From positions 1 to 64,000 of the forward strand of contig NZ_BSOW01000010.1 in the NCBI RefSeq assembly GCF_030160715.1: 64,000 nucleotides of DNA, read 5' to 3'. A program made the position numbers and the translations under genes. Positions within the stretch are counted from its first letter, which is position 1, and every line of letters starts with the position of its first letter. This document shows positions 47,922-58,004 of the stretch, in pieces. The stretch is from Bradyrhizobium iriomotense (GTDB lineage Bacteria > Pseudomonadota > Alphaproteobacteria > Rhizobiales > Xanthobacteraceae). The notes below the pieces were generated by a model. The model had not been told where the DNA came from. It ran no database searches and saw only the letters and a program-made list of their open reading frames with translations.

Positions 47922-49405
47922 CCCGAGGCGCGCTGCAATTCGCCGGCGATAGCAGCGCCGAATTTTTCGACCGCCGGCAGCGTCGCCTTCCGCGTCAGCG
48001 GCACTTCGAGGCGGCACAGAAGGCCCTCGGCGCGCCAATCGAATTGCGCCTGCCCGCCGAGCTGGGACTCGACGCTCGCGAGCAGGCTCTTGGTGCCGAA
48101 GCCGCGCGCCTTCGGCTGCCTGACCAGCGGCCCGCCGGATTCCTCCCAGGTCAGCGCGAGCATCTCGCCATTCACTTCCCAACCGATCGCGAGTCGTCCC
48201 GACCGCGTCGACAGCGCGCCGTACTTGGCCGAATTGGTGAACAACTCGTGCAGCGCCAGCGCCAGCGTCTGCGCGGTGGCAGGCACGAGCTGCACTTCGG
48301 GACCCGACAGGCGGATCTGGCCGCCGAGCGAATAGGGCGCGAGCTCCTCCTCGATCAGCTTGTTGATCTCGGCACCCTGCCAGCTCGATAGCGACAGGAT
48401 GGTGTGCACGCGCGCCAGCGCATTGATGCGTCCTTCGACGGCATTGACGTAGGTCTTGACGTCGTCGGCGCGGGTCAGCCGGACGATCGATTGCGCGAGC
48501 GCCAGGGCGTTCTTGGCACGGTGATCGACTTCACGGGCGAGCAGGTTCTGCCGTTCCTCGGCGCGCTTGCGCTCGGTGATGTCGACGGTGACGCCGCTTA
48601 CCCGCACAACGCGACCATTTCCGTCCAGCGTCGCCGCCGCCGTGCCGACGCACCAGCGTACCTCGCCGTCCGGCCGCTGAACGCGGAATTCGGCTTCATA
48701 GGCGCGCGTGCCCGTGTTGAATTCGGCGATCGCCTTGCGGAACTGATCGACGTCATCGGGGTGCAGCAGCGCCTGCACGCTGGCCGAGGTGACGTTGAAT
48801 GTCTCCGGGTTGACGCCGAAGATGCGATACTGGCCTTCGTCCCACATCCAGTCGCCGTTGATCCAGTCCCAATCCCAGGATCCCATCTTGCCGGCGGCGA
48901 TCGCCATGCTGCGCCGCTGCTCGCTCTCGAGCAGCTTGGCGGTGGAACTTTCGAGCTCGGCAGTGCGTGCGCGAACGCGATCCTCCAGCTCCTGGTTCAG
49001 CCGCTCGAGCTCGCGCGTCTTGCGATAGAGCTCGGCGAACACCTTGATCTTGGCGCGCAGCACCTCCGGGACGACCGGCACCGGAACATAGTCGACAGCG
49101 CCCATCTCGTAGCCGCGCAGGCGATCGATGTCGGAGACCTGGATTGCCGAGATGAAGATCATCGCGATCTTCTGGAAGCGCGGATGATCGCGGATCATCG
49201 CCGCGAGCTCGAAGCCGTCGAGCTCGGGCATGCAGACGTCCACTAGGATCACCGCGATCTCGCTCTTCAGCAGGATCTCCAGCGCCTCGCGGCCGGAGGA
49301 GGCGATCACGAGGTTCTCGCCGAGATCCTTCAGGATCACCTCATAGGCGAGCAGCTTCGCCGGCTGGTCGTCGACGAGGAGAATGTTGACCTTTTCGTGG
49401 TCCAT
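47918..49405 (-). CDS. Response regulator-PAS-HWE histidine kinase
   Basis: A 495-residue protein from ATG 49405. Residues about 1-125 are a receiver domain (VNILLVDDQPAK, phospho-Asp in LVDVCMPELDGF). A coiled coil and a PAS/PAC domain (about 190-285, ending GVTVDITERKRAEE) follow. The kinase core is of the HWE family: His295 in EVDHRAKNALALAQSIVRL, LHELFTNSAKYGAL, and the eponymous WEE in ALTWEESGG. HWE kinases often feed PhyR, the anti-anti-sigma switch of the EcfG response; that link is an inference here. It follows the giant hybrid kinase gene by 13 bases and probably receives phosphate from it through its receiver. Confidence 0.9.
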   Translation of the reverse strand: MDHEKVNILLVDDQPAKLLAYEVILKDLGENLVIASSGREALEILLKSEIAVILVDVCMPELDGFELAAMIRDHPRFQKIAMIFISAIQVSDIDRLRGYEMGAVDYVPVPVVPEVLRAKIKVFAELYRKTRELERLNQELEDRVRARTAELESSTAKLLESEQRRSMAIAAGKMGSWDWDWINGDWMWDEGQYRIFGVNPETFNVTSASVQALLHPDDVDQFRKAIAEFNTGTRAYEAEFRVQRPDGEVRWCVGTAAATLDGNGRVVRVSGVTVDITERKRAEERQNLLAREVDHRAKNALALAQSIVRLTRADDVKTYVNAVEGRINALARVHTILSLSSWQGAEINKLIEEELAPYSLGGQIRLSGPEVQLVPATAQTLALALHELFTNSAKYGALSTRSGRLAIGWEVNGEMLALTWEESGGPLVRQPKARGFGTKSLLASVESQLGGQAQFDWRAEGLLCRLEVPLTRKATLPAVEKFGAAIAGELQRASG

Positions 49406-49418
49406 ACCCGGATCCCAC

Positions 49419-52400
49419 TCAGCGGTGCAGCCACATGCGGATCGCAAGCAGCAATTGATCGGTGTTGACGGGTTTGGCGAGATAGTCGGAAGCGCCCGCT
49501 TCCAGACATTTCTCCCGGTCGCCCTTCATCGCCTTCGCAGTCAGCGCGATGATCGGCAGGCGCAAAAAGGCCGGGTTCTCCCGGATCACGCCGATGGTCT
49601 GATAGCCGTCCATCTGCGGCATCATGATGTCCATCAGCACGATCGCGATTTCCGGATTGGACTCCACCAGCGTCACCGCCTCGCGGCCGGTCGTGGCGGT
49701 CAGCACCTTCATGCCGCGCCGTTCCAAGACGCTCGACAGCGCGAAGATGTTGCGGGCATCGTCGTCGACGAGTAGCGCGGTCTTGCCGATCAGATCCTCG
49801 TCGGAACTGTTCAGCTTCTCCAGCATGCGCTGCTTTTCGGTCGGCAGCTCGGTGATCACCCGGTGCAGGAATAGCGCGGTCTCGTCGAGCAGGCGTTCGG
49901 GTGACTCCACGCCCTTGACCACGATGCTGCGTGCCATGGTGTGGAGCTCGGCGTCCTCTTCGGCCGAGAGCTCTCGGCCGGTGAAGACCACGACCGGGAT
50001 GTTCGACAGCGCCTCGTCGCTGCGGATCTGGTCCAGCACCTCGAAGCCGCTCATGTCCGGCAGACGCAGGTCCAGCACCACGCAGTCGTAGGGAGCTTCG
50101 CGCAGTGTCGAGAGCGCGCCGGCGCCGGTGTCGGTCGCCACGATCTCGATGTCGTCGTGATGCAGCAGCTCGCGGATCGAGAGCTGCTCCGCCTCGTTGT
50201 CCTCCACGATGAGGAGCCGCTTGCGCCGCGGCCTTGCATATTCCTTGATCTGGGTCAGCGCGGCGGCAACGCCTTCGGTCGTGGTCGGCTTGTTGACGAA
50301 GGAGAAGGCGCCGCGGGCGAGCGCGTGCTGGCGGTCCTCGTCGAGCGTGATGATCTGCACGGGGATGTGACGGGTCAGCGGATTGTGCTTGAGCTGGCTC
50401 AGCACCGTCCAGCCCAGCATGTCCGGCAGGAACACGTCGAGCGAAACCGCCGTCGGCTGGTATTGCTTGGCGAGCTCGAGGGCTTCAGCGCCGCGTGCGG
50501 CGACCAGCACCTTGAAACCCTTGTCGCGGGCAAGATCGACCAATACGCGAGCGTAATGCGGATCGTCCTCGACGATCAGCAGAATGGTGTCCCCGGGTTC
50601 GAGATTGAGCCGGTCGTCGGGCAGTTGCTCGATGACGCGCTCGGGCGCAGTCGCCTGGGCCTGGAGCGCCGGCGGCTGGTTGGCCGCGGGCGCCGCCCGG
50701 GGCGCGAGTGTCGGTCCAGAATATTTGAGCGGCAGGTACAGCGTGAAGGTGGAGCCCCTGCCGGTCGCGCTGCGCAGGTGGATCTCGCCGCCGAGCAGGC
50801 TTGCGAGTTCGCGGCTGATGGCGAGCCCAAGGCCGGTGCCGCCATATTTGCGGCTGGTGCCGGCGTCGGCCTGCTGGAAGGCCTCGAAGATCAGCTTCTG
50901 TTTCTCCAGGGGAATGCCGATACCGGTATCGGAAACCTCGAACGAGATCACTGCGGGCGCAGCGTTGAGCACGGGGTGATCCGGCGTCCAGCCGCCGAGC
51001 GCGCCGGCGACCTTCAGCCGCACGCCGCCTTCGGCCGTGAACTTGAAGGCGTTCGACAACAGGTTCTTCAACACCTGCTGCAGCCGCTTGGAGTCGGTGA
51101 CGATGCTGCGGGCGAGGTTCGGATCGACCTCGATGTTGAAGGACAGGTCGCGGTTCTCGGCCTCGTGCCGGAACGGACGTCCGACGGTCTCCAGCAGGTT
51201 GGCGGTCAGGATCTCCTCGGCGTCGACCGTCACCGTGCCGGACTCGATCTTGGAAAGATCGAGAATGTCGCTGATCAGGTTCAACAGGTCAGTGCCGGCG
51301 CCGTGGATCGTGCGGGCGAACTCGACCTGCTTGGCCGAGAGATTACCATCCGGATTGTCGGTGAGCTGCTGGCCGAGGATCAGGATCGAATTCAGCGGCG
51401 TACGCAGTTCGTGGCTCATATTGGCGAGGAATTCGGACTTGTACTTCGATGTCAACGCGAGCTCGGTCGCCTTTTCCTCCAGCGCGCGGCGGGCCTGTTC
51501 GATCTCCTGGTTCTTGCGCTCGACTTCCACGTTGCGCTCCGCGAGCTGCTGCGCCTTCTGCTCGAGCTGATCGTTGGTCTGCTGCAATTCGCGCTGCTGG
51601 GCCTGGAGCTCACCCGCGAGCTGCTGCGACTGCTTGAGCAGGCCTTCGGTCTGCATCGTCGCCTCGATCGAGTTGAGCACGATGCCGATGGAGTCCGTCA
51701 GCTGCTCGAGGAAAGTCATTTGCGAGGTCGTGAACGAGGTAAGCGAGGCGAGCTCGATGACGGCCTTGACCTGGGCTTCGAACAGCACCGGCAGCACCAC
51801 GAGGTTCTTGGGTACGACGCGCAGCAGGGCCGAATTGACCGGCACCACGTCGGTCGGGATGTCTGCGATCAGGCGCGGTCGCTTGTCCAGCGCACATTGC
51901 CCGGCGAGACCGTCACCGAATTGCAGCACCTGCGGATAGGGATAGGCGCCGTCGCCGGCATAGGAGGCAAGCAGGCGGAGCTGCGGGCTGTCCTCGTTCT
52001 CGATCTGGTAGATTACGCCGGTATGCGCGTTCACCAGCGGCGACAACTCGGTGAGCAGGAGACGGCCGACGGTGGTGAGGTCGCGCTGGCCCTGGAGCAT
52101 GTTGGTGAATTTGGCAAGGTTCGTCTTCAGCCAATCCTGCTCGGTGTTCACGTCCGTCGTGAGACGCAGGTTGGTGATCATGGTGTTGATGTTGTCTTTC
52201 AACTCCGCGACCTCGCCGCGGGCATCGACCTGGATCGACCGGGTCAGGTCGCCCTTGGTGACGGCGGTCGCGACCTCCGCGATGGCGCGCACTTGCGAGG
52301 TGAGATTTGCCGCCAGCAGGTTGACGTTGCCGGTGAGGTCCTTCCAGGTGCCGGCGGCGCCCGGCACGTCCGCCTGGCCGCCAAGCCGGCCTTCGACGCC

Positions 52401-55400
52401 GACCTCGCGCGCCACGGACGTCACCTGATCGGCGAAGGTCGCGAGCGTCTCGGTCATGTTGTTGATGGTGTCGGCGAGTGCCGCGACCTCTCCCTTCGAC
52501 TTCACCGTGAGGTTCTGCTTGAGGTCGCCGTTGGCGACCGCGGTCACGACCTTGACGATGCCGCGGACCTGCTCGGTGAGGTTCGCCGCCATGAAGTTCA
52601 CGGTGTCGGTGAGGTCCTTCCAGGTGCCTGCGACGCCCGGCACCTGCGCCTGGCCGCCGAGCTCGCCTTCGGTGCCGACCTCGCGTGCAACGCGCGTCAC
52701 TTCGCCGGCGAAGGCGTTGAGCTGGTCCACCATGGTGTTGATGGTGTTCTTCAGCTCGAGGATTTCGCCCTTCACATCGACGGTGATCTTGCGGGAGAGG
52801 TCGCCGCGCGCCACGGCGGTCGTGACTTCGGCGATGTTGCGCACCTGTGTGGTGAGGTTGGCGGCGAGCAAGTTGACGTTATCGGTGAGGTCCTTCCAGG
52901 TGCCGCCGACGCCGGGCACCACGGCCTGACCGCCGAGCCGCCCCTCGGTGCCGACCTCGCGCGCCACGCGCGTCACTTCGGCGGCGAACGAACGGAGCTG
53001 CTCGACCATCGTGTTGAGGGTGTCCTTGAGTAGCAGGATCTCGCCGCGGACGTCCACCGTGATCTTCTTGGAGAGGTCACCGCCCGCGATCGCGGTCGCC
53101 ACCTCGGCAATGTTACGGACCTGCGCCGTCAGGTTCGAGGCCATGAAGTTGACGTTGTCCGTGAGGTCCTTCCAGGTGCCGGCGACTTCGGGCACTTGCG
53201 CCTGGCCGCCGAGCTTGCCTTCGGTGCCGACCTCGCGCGCGACGCGCGTCACTTCCGATGCGAAGGCATTGAGCTGGTCCACCATGGTGTTGATGGTGTT
53301 TTTCAACTCGAGGATTTCGCCGCGCACGTCGACGGTGATCTTGCGGGACAAGTCGCCGCGCGCCACGGCGGTCGTAACCTCGGCGATGTTGCGGACCTGG
53401 GCGGTGAGGTTGCCCGCCATCGAGTTCACGCTATCGGTGAGGTCCTTCCAGGTTCCGGCGACGCCGGGCACGTTGGCCTGGCCGCCGAGACGGCCTTCGG
53501 TGCCGACCTCGCGCGCCACGCGCGTCACCTCACCCGCGAAGCGGTTGAGCTGGTCGACCATCGTGTTCAGCGTGTCCTTGAGCTGAAGGATCTCGCCGCG
53601 CACGTCGACGGTGATTTTTCGCGACAGGTCGCCGCCGGCGATAGCGGTTGCGACTTCGGAGATGTTGCGGACCTGGGCGGTGAGGTTGCCCGCCATGGAG
53701 TTCACGCTATCGGTGAGGTCCTTCCAGGTTCCGGCGACGCCGGGCACCTCGGCCTGGCCGCCGAGCTTGCCTTCGGTGCCGACTTCGCGCGCCACACGCG
53801 TCACTTCTCCCGCGAAGGCGTTGAGCTGGTCGACCATGGTGTTGAGCGTTTCCTTGAGCTGAAGGATCTCGCCCGACACGTTCACGGTGATCTTCTTCGA
53901 CAGGTCGCCCTTGGCCACAGCGGTCGCGACCTCGGCGATGTTGCGGACCTGGCCGGTCAGGTTCGAGGCCATTGAGTTGACCGAGTCGGTCAGGTCCTTC
54001 CAGGTGCCGGCGACGCCCCGCACCTGGGCCTGACCGCCGAGCTTGCCTTCGGTGCCGACCTCGCGCGCCACGCGCGTCACTTCTCCGGCGAAGGCGTTGA
54101 GCTGGTCCACCATGGTGTTGATGGTGTCCTTCAGCTCCAGGATCTCGCCGCGTACGTCCACGGTGATCTTCTTCGAGAGATCGCCGCCTGCGACGGCCGT
54201 CGTCACCTCGGCAATGTTGCGAACCTGCGCGGTCAGGTTCGATGCCATCGAGTTGACGCTCTCCGTCAGGTCCTTCCAGGTGCCGGCGACGCCGAGCACG
54301 TTGGCCTGGCCGCCGAGCCGTCCTTCGGTGCCGACCTCGCGCGCCACGCGCGTCACTTCGCCGGCAAAGGCGTTGAGCTGGTCGACCATGGTGTTGAGCG
54401 TTTCCTTGAGCTGAAGGATCTCGCCCGACACGTTCACCGTGATCTTCTTGGAGAGGTCGCCGCTCGCGATCGCGGTCGCGACGTCGGCGATGTTGCGGAC
54501 CTGCGCCGTCAGGTTCGAGGCCATGAAGTTGACGTTGTCGGTGAGGTCCTTCCAGGTGCCGGCCACACCAGGCACTTGCGCCTGGCCGCCCAGCTTGCCT
54601 TCGGTGCCGACCTCGCGCGCGACGCGGGTCACTTCAGAAGCAAACGAGTTGAGCTGGTCCACCATGGTGTTGATGGTGTCCTTCAGCTCGAGGATTTCGC
54701 CGCGGACGTCCACCGTGATCTTGCGGGACAGGTCGCCGCGCGCCACCGCCGTGGTCACGTTGGCGATGTTGCGAACCTGTGCGGTCAGGTTGCCGCACAT
54801 CGCATTGACGGAGTCGGTGAGGTCCTTCCAGGTGCCGGCGACACCGGGCACGATGGCCTGGCCACCGAGCTTGCCGTCGGTGCCGACCTCGCGCGCCACG
54901 CGCGTCACCTCCGAGGCGAAGGAGCGGAGCTGGTCCACCATCGTGTTGATGGCTTCCTTGAGCTGCAGGATCTCGCCGCGGACGTCGACCGTGATCTTCT
55001 TGGACAAGTCGCCATTGGCCACCGCGATCGTCACCTCGGCGATGTTGCGCACCTGGTTGGTCAGGTTGTTCGCCATCGAGTTGACGCTCTCGGTCAAATC
55101 CTTCCAGACGCCGGTCACTTCCGGCACCTGGGCCTGGCCGCCGAGCTTGCCCTCGGTGCCGACCTCGCGCGCCACGCGCGTCACCTCGGAGGTGAACACG
55201 CCGAGCTGCTTGATCATGGTGTTGACGATGGTCGCCGACTGCAGGAATTCGCCGCGCAAGGGGCGGCCGTCGACGTCGAGCTTGACGGTCTGCAGCAGGT
55301 CGCCTTGCGCAACGGCTGCGACCGCGCGCGTCACCTCGCGCGTCGGCCACAGGAGATCGTCGATCAGCGTGTTGACCGAGCCTTCCATGTCGGCCCATGA

Positions 55401-55703
55401 GCCGGAGGCCAGGCCAAACTTCACGCGCTGGCGCGTCTTGCCTTCGCGCCCGACCACCTGGCCGACGAGCTCGAGTTGCTGCGCCATGCGCTGGTTGGCG
55501 GCGATGATCTCGTTGAAGGTGTCGGCGATCTTGCCATCGATGCCGAGATAGTCGCCGCTCATGCGCACCGAGAAATCGCCGCTGCGCATAGCCTGTAGCG
55601 CGAGCAGCAACTCCTGTCGGGAGTCGGCTTCCGGGCTGCCATTCGCCTTTCGTTTGGGGACGCGACGACCAGACTGAACCGGTCCGGGATCGAGGTCGCT
55701 CAT
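49419..55703 (-). CDS. Giant cytoplasmic hybrid histidine kinase with 11 tandem HAMP-type units and three receivers
   Basis: A 2094-residue protein from ATG 55703 (GGGGGGAA upstream). No transmembrane segment. After an N-terminal HAMP-like part come 11 units of about 92 residues (roughly residues 170-1180), each carrying LGGQA, TWKDL and GDLS-KI motifs. A GAF domain (about 1195-1330) and coiled coil follow, then HisKA with His1431 in MSHELRTP, HATPase with DTGIGIP and [10 protein letters not shown], and three receivers (about 1705-1825, 1829-1945, 1970-2090; [21 protein letters not shown]). The plan resembles fungal group III osmosensing kinases, which have fewer repeats. An EcfG-type promoter lies at 55843-55867. 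Stimulus unknown. Confidence 0.93.
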   Translation of the reverse strand: MSDLDPGPVQSGRRVPKRKANGSPEADSRQELLLALQAMRSGDFSVRMSGDYLGIDGKIADTFNEIIAANQRMAQQLELVGQVVGREGKTRQRVKFGLASGSWADMEGSVNTLIDDLLWPTREVTRAVAAVAQGDLLQTVKLDVDGRPLRGEFLQSATIVNTMIKQLGVFTSEVTRVAREVGTEGKLGGQAQVPEVTGVWKDLTESVNSMANNLTNQVRNIAEVTIAVANGDLSKKITVDVRGEILQLKEAINTMVDQLRSFASEVTRVAREVGTDGKLGGQAIVPGVAGTWKDLTDSVNAMCGNLTAQVRNIANVTTAVARGDLSRKITVDVRGEILELKDTINTMVDQLNSFASEVTRVAREVGTEGKLGGQAQVPGVAGTWKDLTDNVNFMASNLTAQVRNIADVATAIASGDLSKKITVNVSGEILQLKETLNTMVDQLNAFAGEVTRVAREVGTEGRLGGQANVLGVAGTWKDLTESVNSMASNLTAQVRNIAEVTTAVAGGDLSKKITVDVRGEILELKDTINTMVDQLNAFAGEVTRVAREVGTEGKLGGQAQVRGVAGTWKDLTDSVNSMASNLTGQVRNIAEVATAVAKGDLSKKITVNVSGEILQLKETLNTMVDQLNAFAGEVTRVAREVGTEGKLGGQAEVPGVAGTWKDLTDSVNSMAGNLTAQVRNISEVATAIAGGDLSRKITVDVRGEILQLKDTLNTMVDQLNRFAGEVTRVAREVGTEGRLGGQANVPGVAGTWKDLTDSVNSMAGNLTAQVRNIAEVTTAVARGDLSRKITVDVRGEILELKNTINTMVDQLNAFASEVTRVAREVGTEGKLGGQAQVPEVAGTWKDLTDNVNFMASNLTAQVRNIAEVATAIAGGDLSKKITVDVRGEILLLKDTLNTMVEQLRSFAAEVTRVAREVGTEGRLGGQAVVPGVGGTWKDLTDNVNLLAANLTTQVRNIAEVTTAVARGDLSRKITVDVKGEILELKNTINTMVDQLNAFAGEVTRVAREVGTEGELGGQAQVPGVAGTWKDLTDTVNFMAANLTEQVRGIVKVVTAVANGDLKQNLTVKSKGEVAALADTINNMTETLATFADQVTSVAREVGVEGRLGGQADVPGAAGTWKDLTGNVNLLAANLTSQVRAIAEVATAVTKGDLTRSIQVDARGEVAELKDNINTMITNLRLTTDVNTEQDWLKTNLAKFTNMLQGQRDLTTVGRLLLTELSPLVNAHTGVIYQIENEDSPQLRLLASYAGDGAYPYPQVLQFGDGLAGQCALDKRPRLIADIPTDVVPVNSALLRVVPKNLVVLPVLFEAQVKAVIELASLTSFTTSQMTFLEQLTDSIGIVLNSIEATMQTEGLLKQSQQLAGELQAQQRELQQTNDQLEQKAQQLAERNVEVERKNQEIEQARRALEEKATELALTSKYKSEFLANMSHELRTPLNSILILGQQLTDNPDGNLSAKQVEFARTIHGAGTDLLNLISDILDLSKIESGTVTVDAEEILTANLLETVGRPFRHEAENRDLSFNIEVDPNLARSIVTDSKRLQQVLKNLLSNAFKFTAEGGVRLKVAGALGGWTPDHPVLNAAPAVISFEVSDTGIGIPLEKQKLIFEAFQQADAGTSRKYGGTGLGLAISRELASLLGGEIHLRSATGRGSTFTLYLPLKYSGPTLAPRAAPAANQPPALQAQATAPERVIEQLPDDRLNLEPGDTILLIVEDDPHYARVLVDLARDKGFKVLVAARGAEALELAKQYQPTAVSLDVFLPDMLGWTVLSQLKHNPLTRHIPVQIITLDEDRQHALARGAFSFVNKPTTTEGVAAALTQIKEYARPRRKRLLIVEDNEAEQLSIRELLHHDDIEIVATDTGAGALSTLREAPYDCVVLDLRLPDMSGFEVLDQIRSDEALSNIPVVVFTGRELSAEEDAELHTMARSIVVKGVESPERLLDETALFLHRVITELPTEKQRMLEKLNSSDEDLIGKTALLVDDDARNIFALSSVLERRGMKVLTATTGREAVTLVESNPEIAIVLMDIMMPQMDGYQTIGVIRENPAFLRLPIIALTAKAMKGDREKCLEAGASDYLAKPVNTDQLLLAIRMWLHR
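52170..55200 (-). repeat. Eleven tandem 276-bp coding repeats (HAMP units)
   Basis: The core LGGQA recurs 11 times at a constant 92-codon (276-bp) interval. Units alternate between forms ending NTINTM and NTLNTM and between [11 protein letters not shown] and GDLSKKITV(N/D)V, which suggests duplication of unit pairs. DNA identity between units is high, so unequal recombination could change copy number. Ends are approximate. Confidence 0.88.
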
Positions 55704-55842
55704 ATCATTCCCCCCGCAGGTGCGTCGCCGAATCCAAAGCAAATACGCAGCGTTGCAAATAGAACGTCGGCGCAATTCCAAATCAAGCTCCAACATTGGA
55801 GCAGGAAAAACTGGAACCTGCCTCGCTCAGCCCGGTGAAGCT

Positions 55843-55867
55843 AACGCGCGTCTGGGAACAGGGTTCC
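55843..55867 (-). promoter_or_regulatory. EcfG-type promoter (consensus) of the giant kinase operon
   Basis: Minus strand: GGAAC (55863-55867), 16-nt spacer, CGTT (55843-55846). Start point near 55836, giving a leader of about 130 bases before the ATG at 55703. Confidence 0.7.
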
Positions 55868-56057
55868 AACCGGGGTCAGGAATATTTTCTTGTGGCTTTT
55901 CCCGGTGTTCCGCGCGCAGGAACGGCCTAGGCGACGGTTCGGCTCGGAAACGCAGCGTCTCGGTTAGCCTGCAAAGCCGAACGAGCCTGTTAGGAAAATC
56001 GTAACCCTGATCGCCGGTGTGCCGAGAGCGAGCAGCATCAACCCGAACGGTGAGCGC
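55868..56057. other. Intergenic, nothing further recognised
   Basis: About 190 bases between the kinase promoter and the convergent-side end of the DUF4142 gene. No gene or terminator seen. Confidence 0.4.
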
Positions 56058-56582
56058 CTACTTGTCGGCCATCGTGCGCGCGGCGTCCTTGAGCTGCGAT
56101 CGCAGGATCGGCAATTGTTCGCGCGCGAAGGCTCTGAGCGCCTCATTGTCGGGCGCTCGCAGATAGCGCTCGAGCAGGGCGATGGTCTCTTCATATTCGG
56201 CGACCTGCGCCGCGTAGAATCGCCTGACATAAGCGGGCCCTTCGGAATCGTCAGGGCCGGCGAGTGCGGCGCCCGCTGTCGAGGTCTTGCGAGCGTTCAG
56301 CTCCGCGCCGATCGCTTGCTGGATCTGCTTCAGCGCCTTGTCGCGCCTGGCTGCATCCTCGGCGCGCGAGATCGCGAGGGTCTTGACCTCGTGATTGCCC
56401 CTAAGATCGGCGCTCTCGAGCAGGCCCTGCTGGAATCGCCCGAACGCATAGAGACCGCTGATGACGTCGGTTGCCGTCGGCGTGCGCGCGGACTCGTGCC
56501 CTGCCCATGTTCGCTCGCCGCTATTGTCGGCGAGTGCGGCAGTGCTCGTGAACAACAGGACAGTGGCGACTATCATCCGCAT
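56058..56582 (-). CDS. Exported DUF4142-like protein
   Basis: A 174-residue protein with a Sec signal peptide (MIVATVLLFTSTAALADN; the second ATG is an equally likely start). Helical mature part with DVISGLYAFGRFQQGLLESADLRGNHEVKTLA, FYAAQVAEYEETIALLERYL and ALRAFAREQLPILRSQLKDA, the ferritin-like arrangement of DUF4142. Possibly periplasmic stress protein. Confidence 0.7.
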   Translation of the reverse strand: MRMIVATVLLFTSTAALADNSGERTWAGHESARTPTATDVISGLYAFGRFQQGLLESADLRGNHEVKTLAISRAEDAARRDKALKQIQQAIGAELNARKTSTAGAALAGPDDSEGPAYVRRFYAAQVAEYEETIALLERYLRAPDNEALRAFAREQLPILRSQLKDAARTMADK

Positions 56583-56680
56583 GAACCGTCAATGGCGGGC
56601 TTAAGCCGAAGTTCCCCCGCGACATTACGATCCGGTAAGGCGCCGTTGCGGATCGCTGAATTGTCCCCCACCTGTTCCGC

Positions 56681-56878
56681 ATGAAGCAATCGGATATCTT
56701 CAGGGAAAATGCAGAGAACTGCCTGCATCTTGCCGAGCGGGCCGAAGGGCAACCCACCTACAAGCGCTACCAGCGGATGGCGGAAGCCTGGACGGCGCTC
56801 GCGGAGGAGCAGGATTGGCTCGATGGCGAAATCCCGCCAGTCGCCGAACGCATGCCGCAAAAGAAGCCGAAATCATAG
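56681..56878 (+). CDS. Small helical protein
   Basis: A 65-residue hypothetical protein. MKQSDIFRENAENCLHLAERAEGQPTYKRYQRMAEAWTALAEEQDWLDGE folds as two helices and is a common rhizobial small-protein type (from memory). The basic C-terminal tail is KPKS. Divergent from the DUF4142 gene. Confidence 0.65.
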   Translation: MKQSDIFRENAENCLHLAERAEGQPTYKRYQRMAEAWTALAEEQDWLDGEIPPVAERMPQKKPKS

Positions 56879-56999
56879 CCGCTCTCGCGTTCGTGAGTCC
56901 TCGTGTGAGACTGCTCACTGACGATGCGCGACCAACTGACGATGATCCGGGGAAAGTCGGTACGAACCGCGTTTGTTCATTTCCAGCAGGAGGATTGTA

Positions 57000-57134
57000 A
57001 TGGCTCCCCGTCTGGTACTGTTCGCCCTCATCATGGCGTTTGGCCTTTCCGCGACCTTCGCGACCCTGACGACGCTGCGGCAGGTCCATCTGGCGCATTC
57101 GTCGCCGACCGCCGCGCAGCATGCGCGCGGCTAA
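57000..57134 (+). CDS. 44-residue single-pass membrane protein
   Basis: ATG at 57000 is preceded by CAGGAGG (56988-56994). The ORF gives a basic start (MAPRLV), a hydrophobic helix (LFALIMAFGLSATFATL) and a polar tail ending QHARG. Strong ribosome-binding site and signal-like composition support expression. Function unknown. Confidence 0.55.
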   Translation: MAPRLVLFALIMAFGLSATFATLTTLRQVHLAHSSPTAAQHARG

Positions 57135-57175
57135 GCGCGCACCGCTTCCGTTCCGCTATCCCCGCTTGGCGCGCC

Positions 57176-57200
57176 GGAACCATTGCCGTTGCGGCGCGTA
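57176..57200 (+). promoter_or_regulatory. EcfG-type promoter of the small polar protein gene
   Basis: GGAAC (57176-57180), 16-nt spacer, CGTA (57197-57200). Start point near 57207, gene start 57238. Confidence 0.65.
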
Positions 57201-57237
57201 AGCGTCTTGAAGAGAAACGAAAGCGGAAAGCACGATC

Positions 57238-57444
57238 ATGACGTATTCCAACCACGGCATCGTTCGCGACAAGCGCGCCGAAGATCAGCCGAGCGACAAG
57301 CAGCGCGCGCAGACTGTTCACAAGTCCGGCGCGAAAGGCTCGCCCTCGAGGGAGGCGACGCGCGATCCCGCGCTGAACGATGCAAGCAAGACGCCCGGCT
57401 CGGGCATGACGCCGGATGAATCAGGCACACCGCCCACCGGCTGA
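57238..57444 (+). CDS. Small hydrophilic, disordered protein
   Basis: A 68-residue protein, highly polar and low in complexity (DKRAEDQPSDKQRAQTVHKSG, GSGMTPDESGTPPTG). An EcfG-type promoter is 38 bases upstream. Composition resembles desiccation or general-stress hydrophilins. No family recognised. Confidence 0.65.
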   Translation: MTYSNHGIVRDKRAEDQPSDKQRAQTVHKSGAKGSPSREATRDPALNDASKTPGSGMTPDESGTPPTG

Positions 57445-57455
57445 GATTCACGCAA

Positions 57456-57480
57456 GGAACGAATTCACCTTCGCCGCGTA
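57456..57480 (+). promoter_or_regulatory. EcfG-type promoter of the candidate sRNA
   Basis: GGAAC (57456-57460), 16-nt spacer, CGTA (57477-57480). No ORF follows; a structured, terminated segment begins 6-8 bases downstream. Confidence 0.65.
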
Positions 57481-57486
57481 GACGGA

Positions 57487-57570
57487 TTGCTTTCGGCTTC
57501 ATACCCCCGGTGGGCCGCAAGCAATCTCCAAGGCCGGCCCTGGCACCCCGTGCCGGGGCCGTTTGTTTTT
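57487..57570 (+). ncRNA. Candidate EcfG-dependent small RNA with C-rich loop (GsrN-like)
   Basis: About 84 nt between an EcfG-type promoter and an intrinsic terminator, with no ORF. The 5' part folds as a hairpin: 57485-57492 pairs with 57519-57526 (core GATTGCTT/AAGCAATC), one mismatch, then CGGC/GCCG (57494-57497/57514-57517). The 16-nt terminal loop exposes five consecutive C's (57504-57508). The 3' hairpin (57536-57560) is followed by GTTTGTTTTT. Caulobacter GsrN is a sigma-T-dependent stress sRNA with a 5' hairpin exposing a C-rich loop. The match here is architectural; homology is inferred. Confidence 0.6.
57536..57570 (+). terminator. Intrinsic terminator of the candidate sRNA
   Basis: GGCCCTGGCAC (57536-57546), loop CCC, GTGCCGGGGCC (57550-57560; one T-G wobble), then a T-rich tract to 57570. 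Confidence 0.88.
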
Positions 57571-57585
57571 CTGATCCCAATCGAA

Positions 57586-57834
57586 TCAGTCTTCGGCGTT
57601 GCCATTCGGAAGATCAGGGGTGTGCCCCTCGGGGCCGCGGCCGAACACGCCGAAGTCGCTCGACTTGACGCCCGCCTTGGCGTCGAGGCCGACACTCGCA
57701 AGACCGAGCTTGAGAATTTCGCGCACCGCTGCGGCACGCGTCGGCATGCGGTGACGGAAGCGGAAATCGTCGACGGCCGCCAGTTCTTCAGGTGAGAGCA
57801 TGACTTGCAGTCGCTCTGCGCGGAGATCACTCAT
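57586..57834 (-). CDS. Ribbon-helix-helix (CopG-like) small DNA-binding protein
   Basis: An 82-residue protein from ATG 57834. LRAERLQVMLSPEELAAVDDFRFRHRMPTRAAAVREILKLGL (residues about 3-44) is a ribbon-helix-helix fold, followed by a Gly/Pro-rich tail. No toxin partner is adjacent, so it is more likely a stand-alone regulator than an antitoxin. A consensus EcfG-type promoter at 57874-57898 drives it. Confidence 0.75.
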   Translation of the reverse strand: MSDLRAERLQVMLSPEELAAVDDFRFRHRMPTRAAAVREILKLGLASVGLDAKAGVKSSDFGVFGRGPEGHTPDLPNGNAED

Positions 57835-57873
57835 CACAAGCCACCCAAAGTTAGCAAGTTGAGTAGTTTGCTC

Positions 57874-57898
57874 AACGAACCAAGTCGATGCGGGTTCC
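57874..57898 (-). promoter_or_regulatory. EcfG-type promoter (consensus) of the RHH gene
   Basis: Minus strand: GGAAC (57894-57898), 16-nt spacer, CGTT (57874-57877). Start point near 57867, gene start 57834. Confidence 0.75.
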
Positions 57899-58004
57899 GC
57901 GGAGTCAGTGAAAATTGCCAAGTGAGTAAATTACCATGAAAAATCAATAGGTTGCATTGAACTTAGGGGCAGGGTGCGCGTTCTCCTGCTGATTGGAGAG
58001 CGTC

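Noticed and set aside
49941..53033. Plus-strand ORF of 1030 codons and several similar ones up to 55551
   Set aside because: Mirror image of the tandem HAMP repeats. The repeats simply keep an antisense frame open; the His/Gly/Asp-rich products have no motif.
52170..55200. Possible CRISPR or other spaced repeat array
   Set aside because: The 276-bp repeats are contiguous and in one coding frame with conserved protein motifs, so they are domain repeats.
56591..56615. EcfG-like motif GGAAC-N16-CATT before the DUF4142 gene
   Set aside because: The -10 part is off consensus and the predicted start point would fall almost on the start codon.
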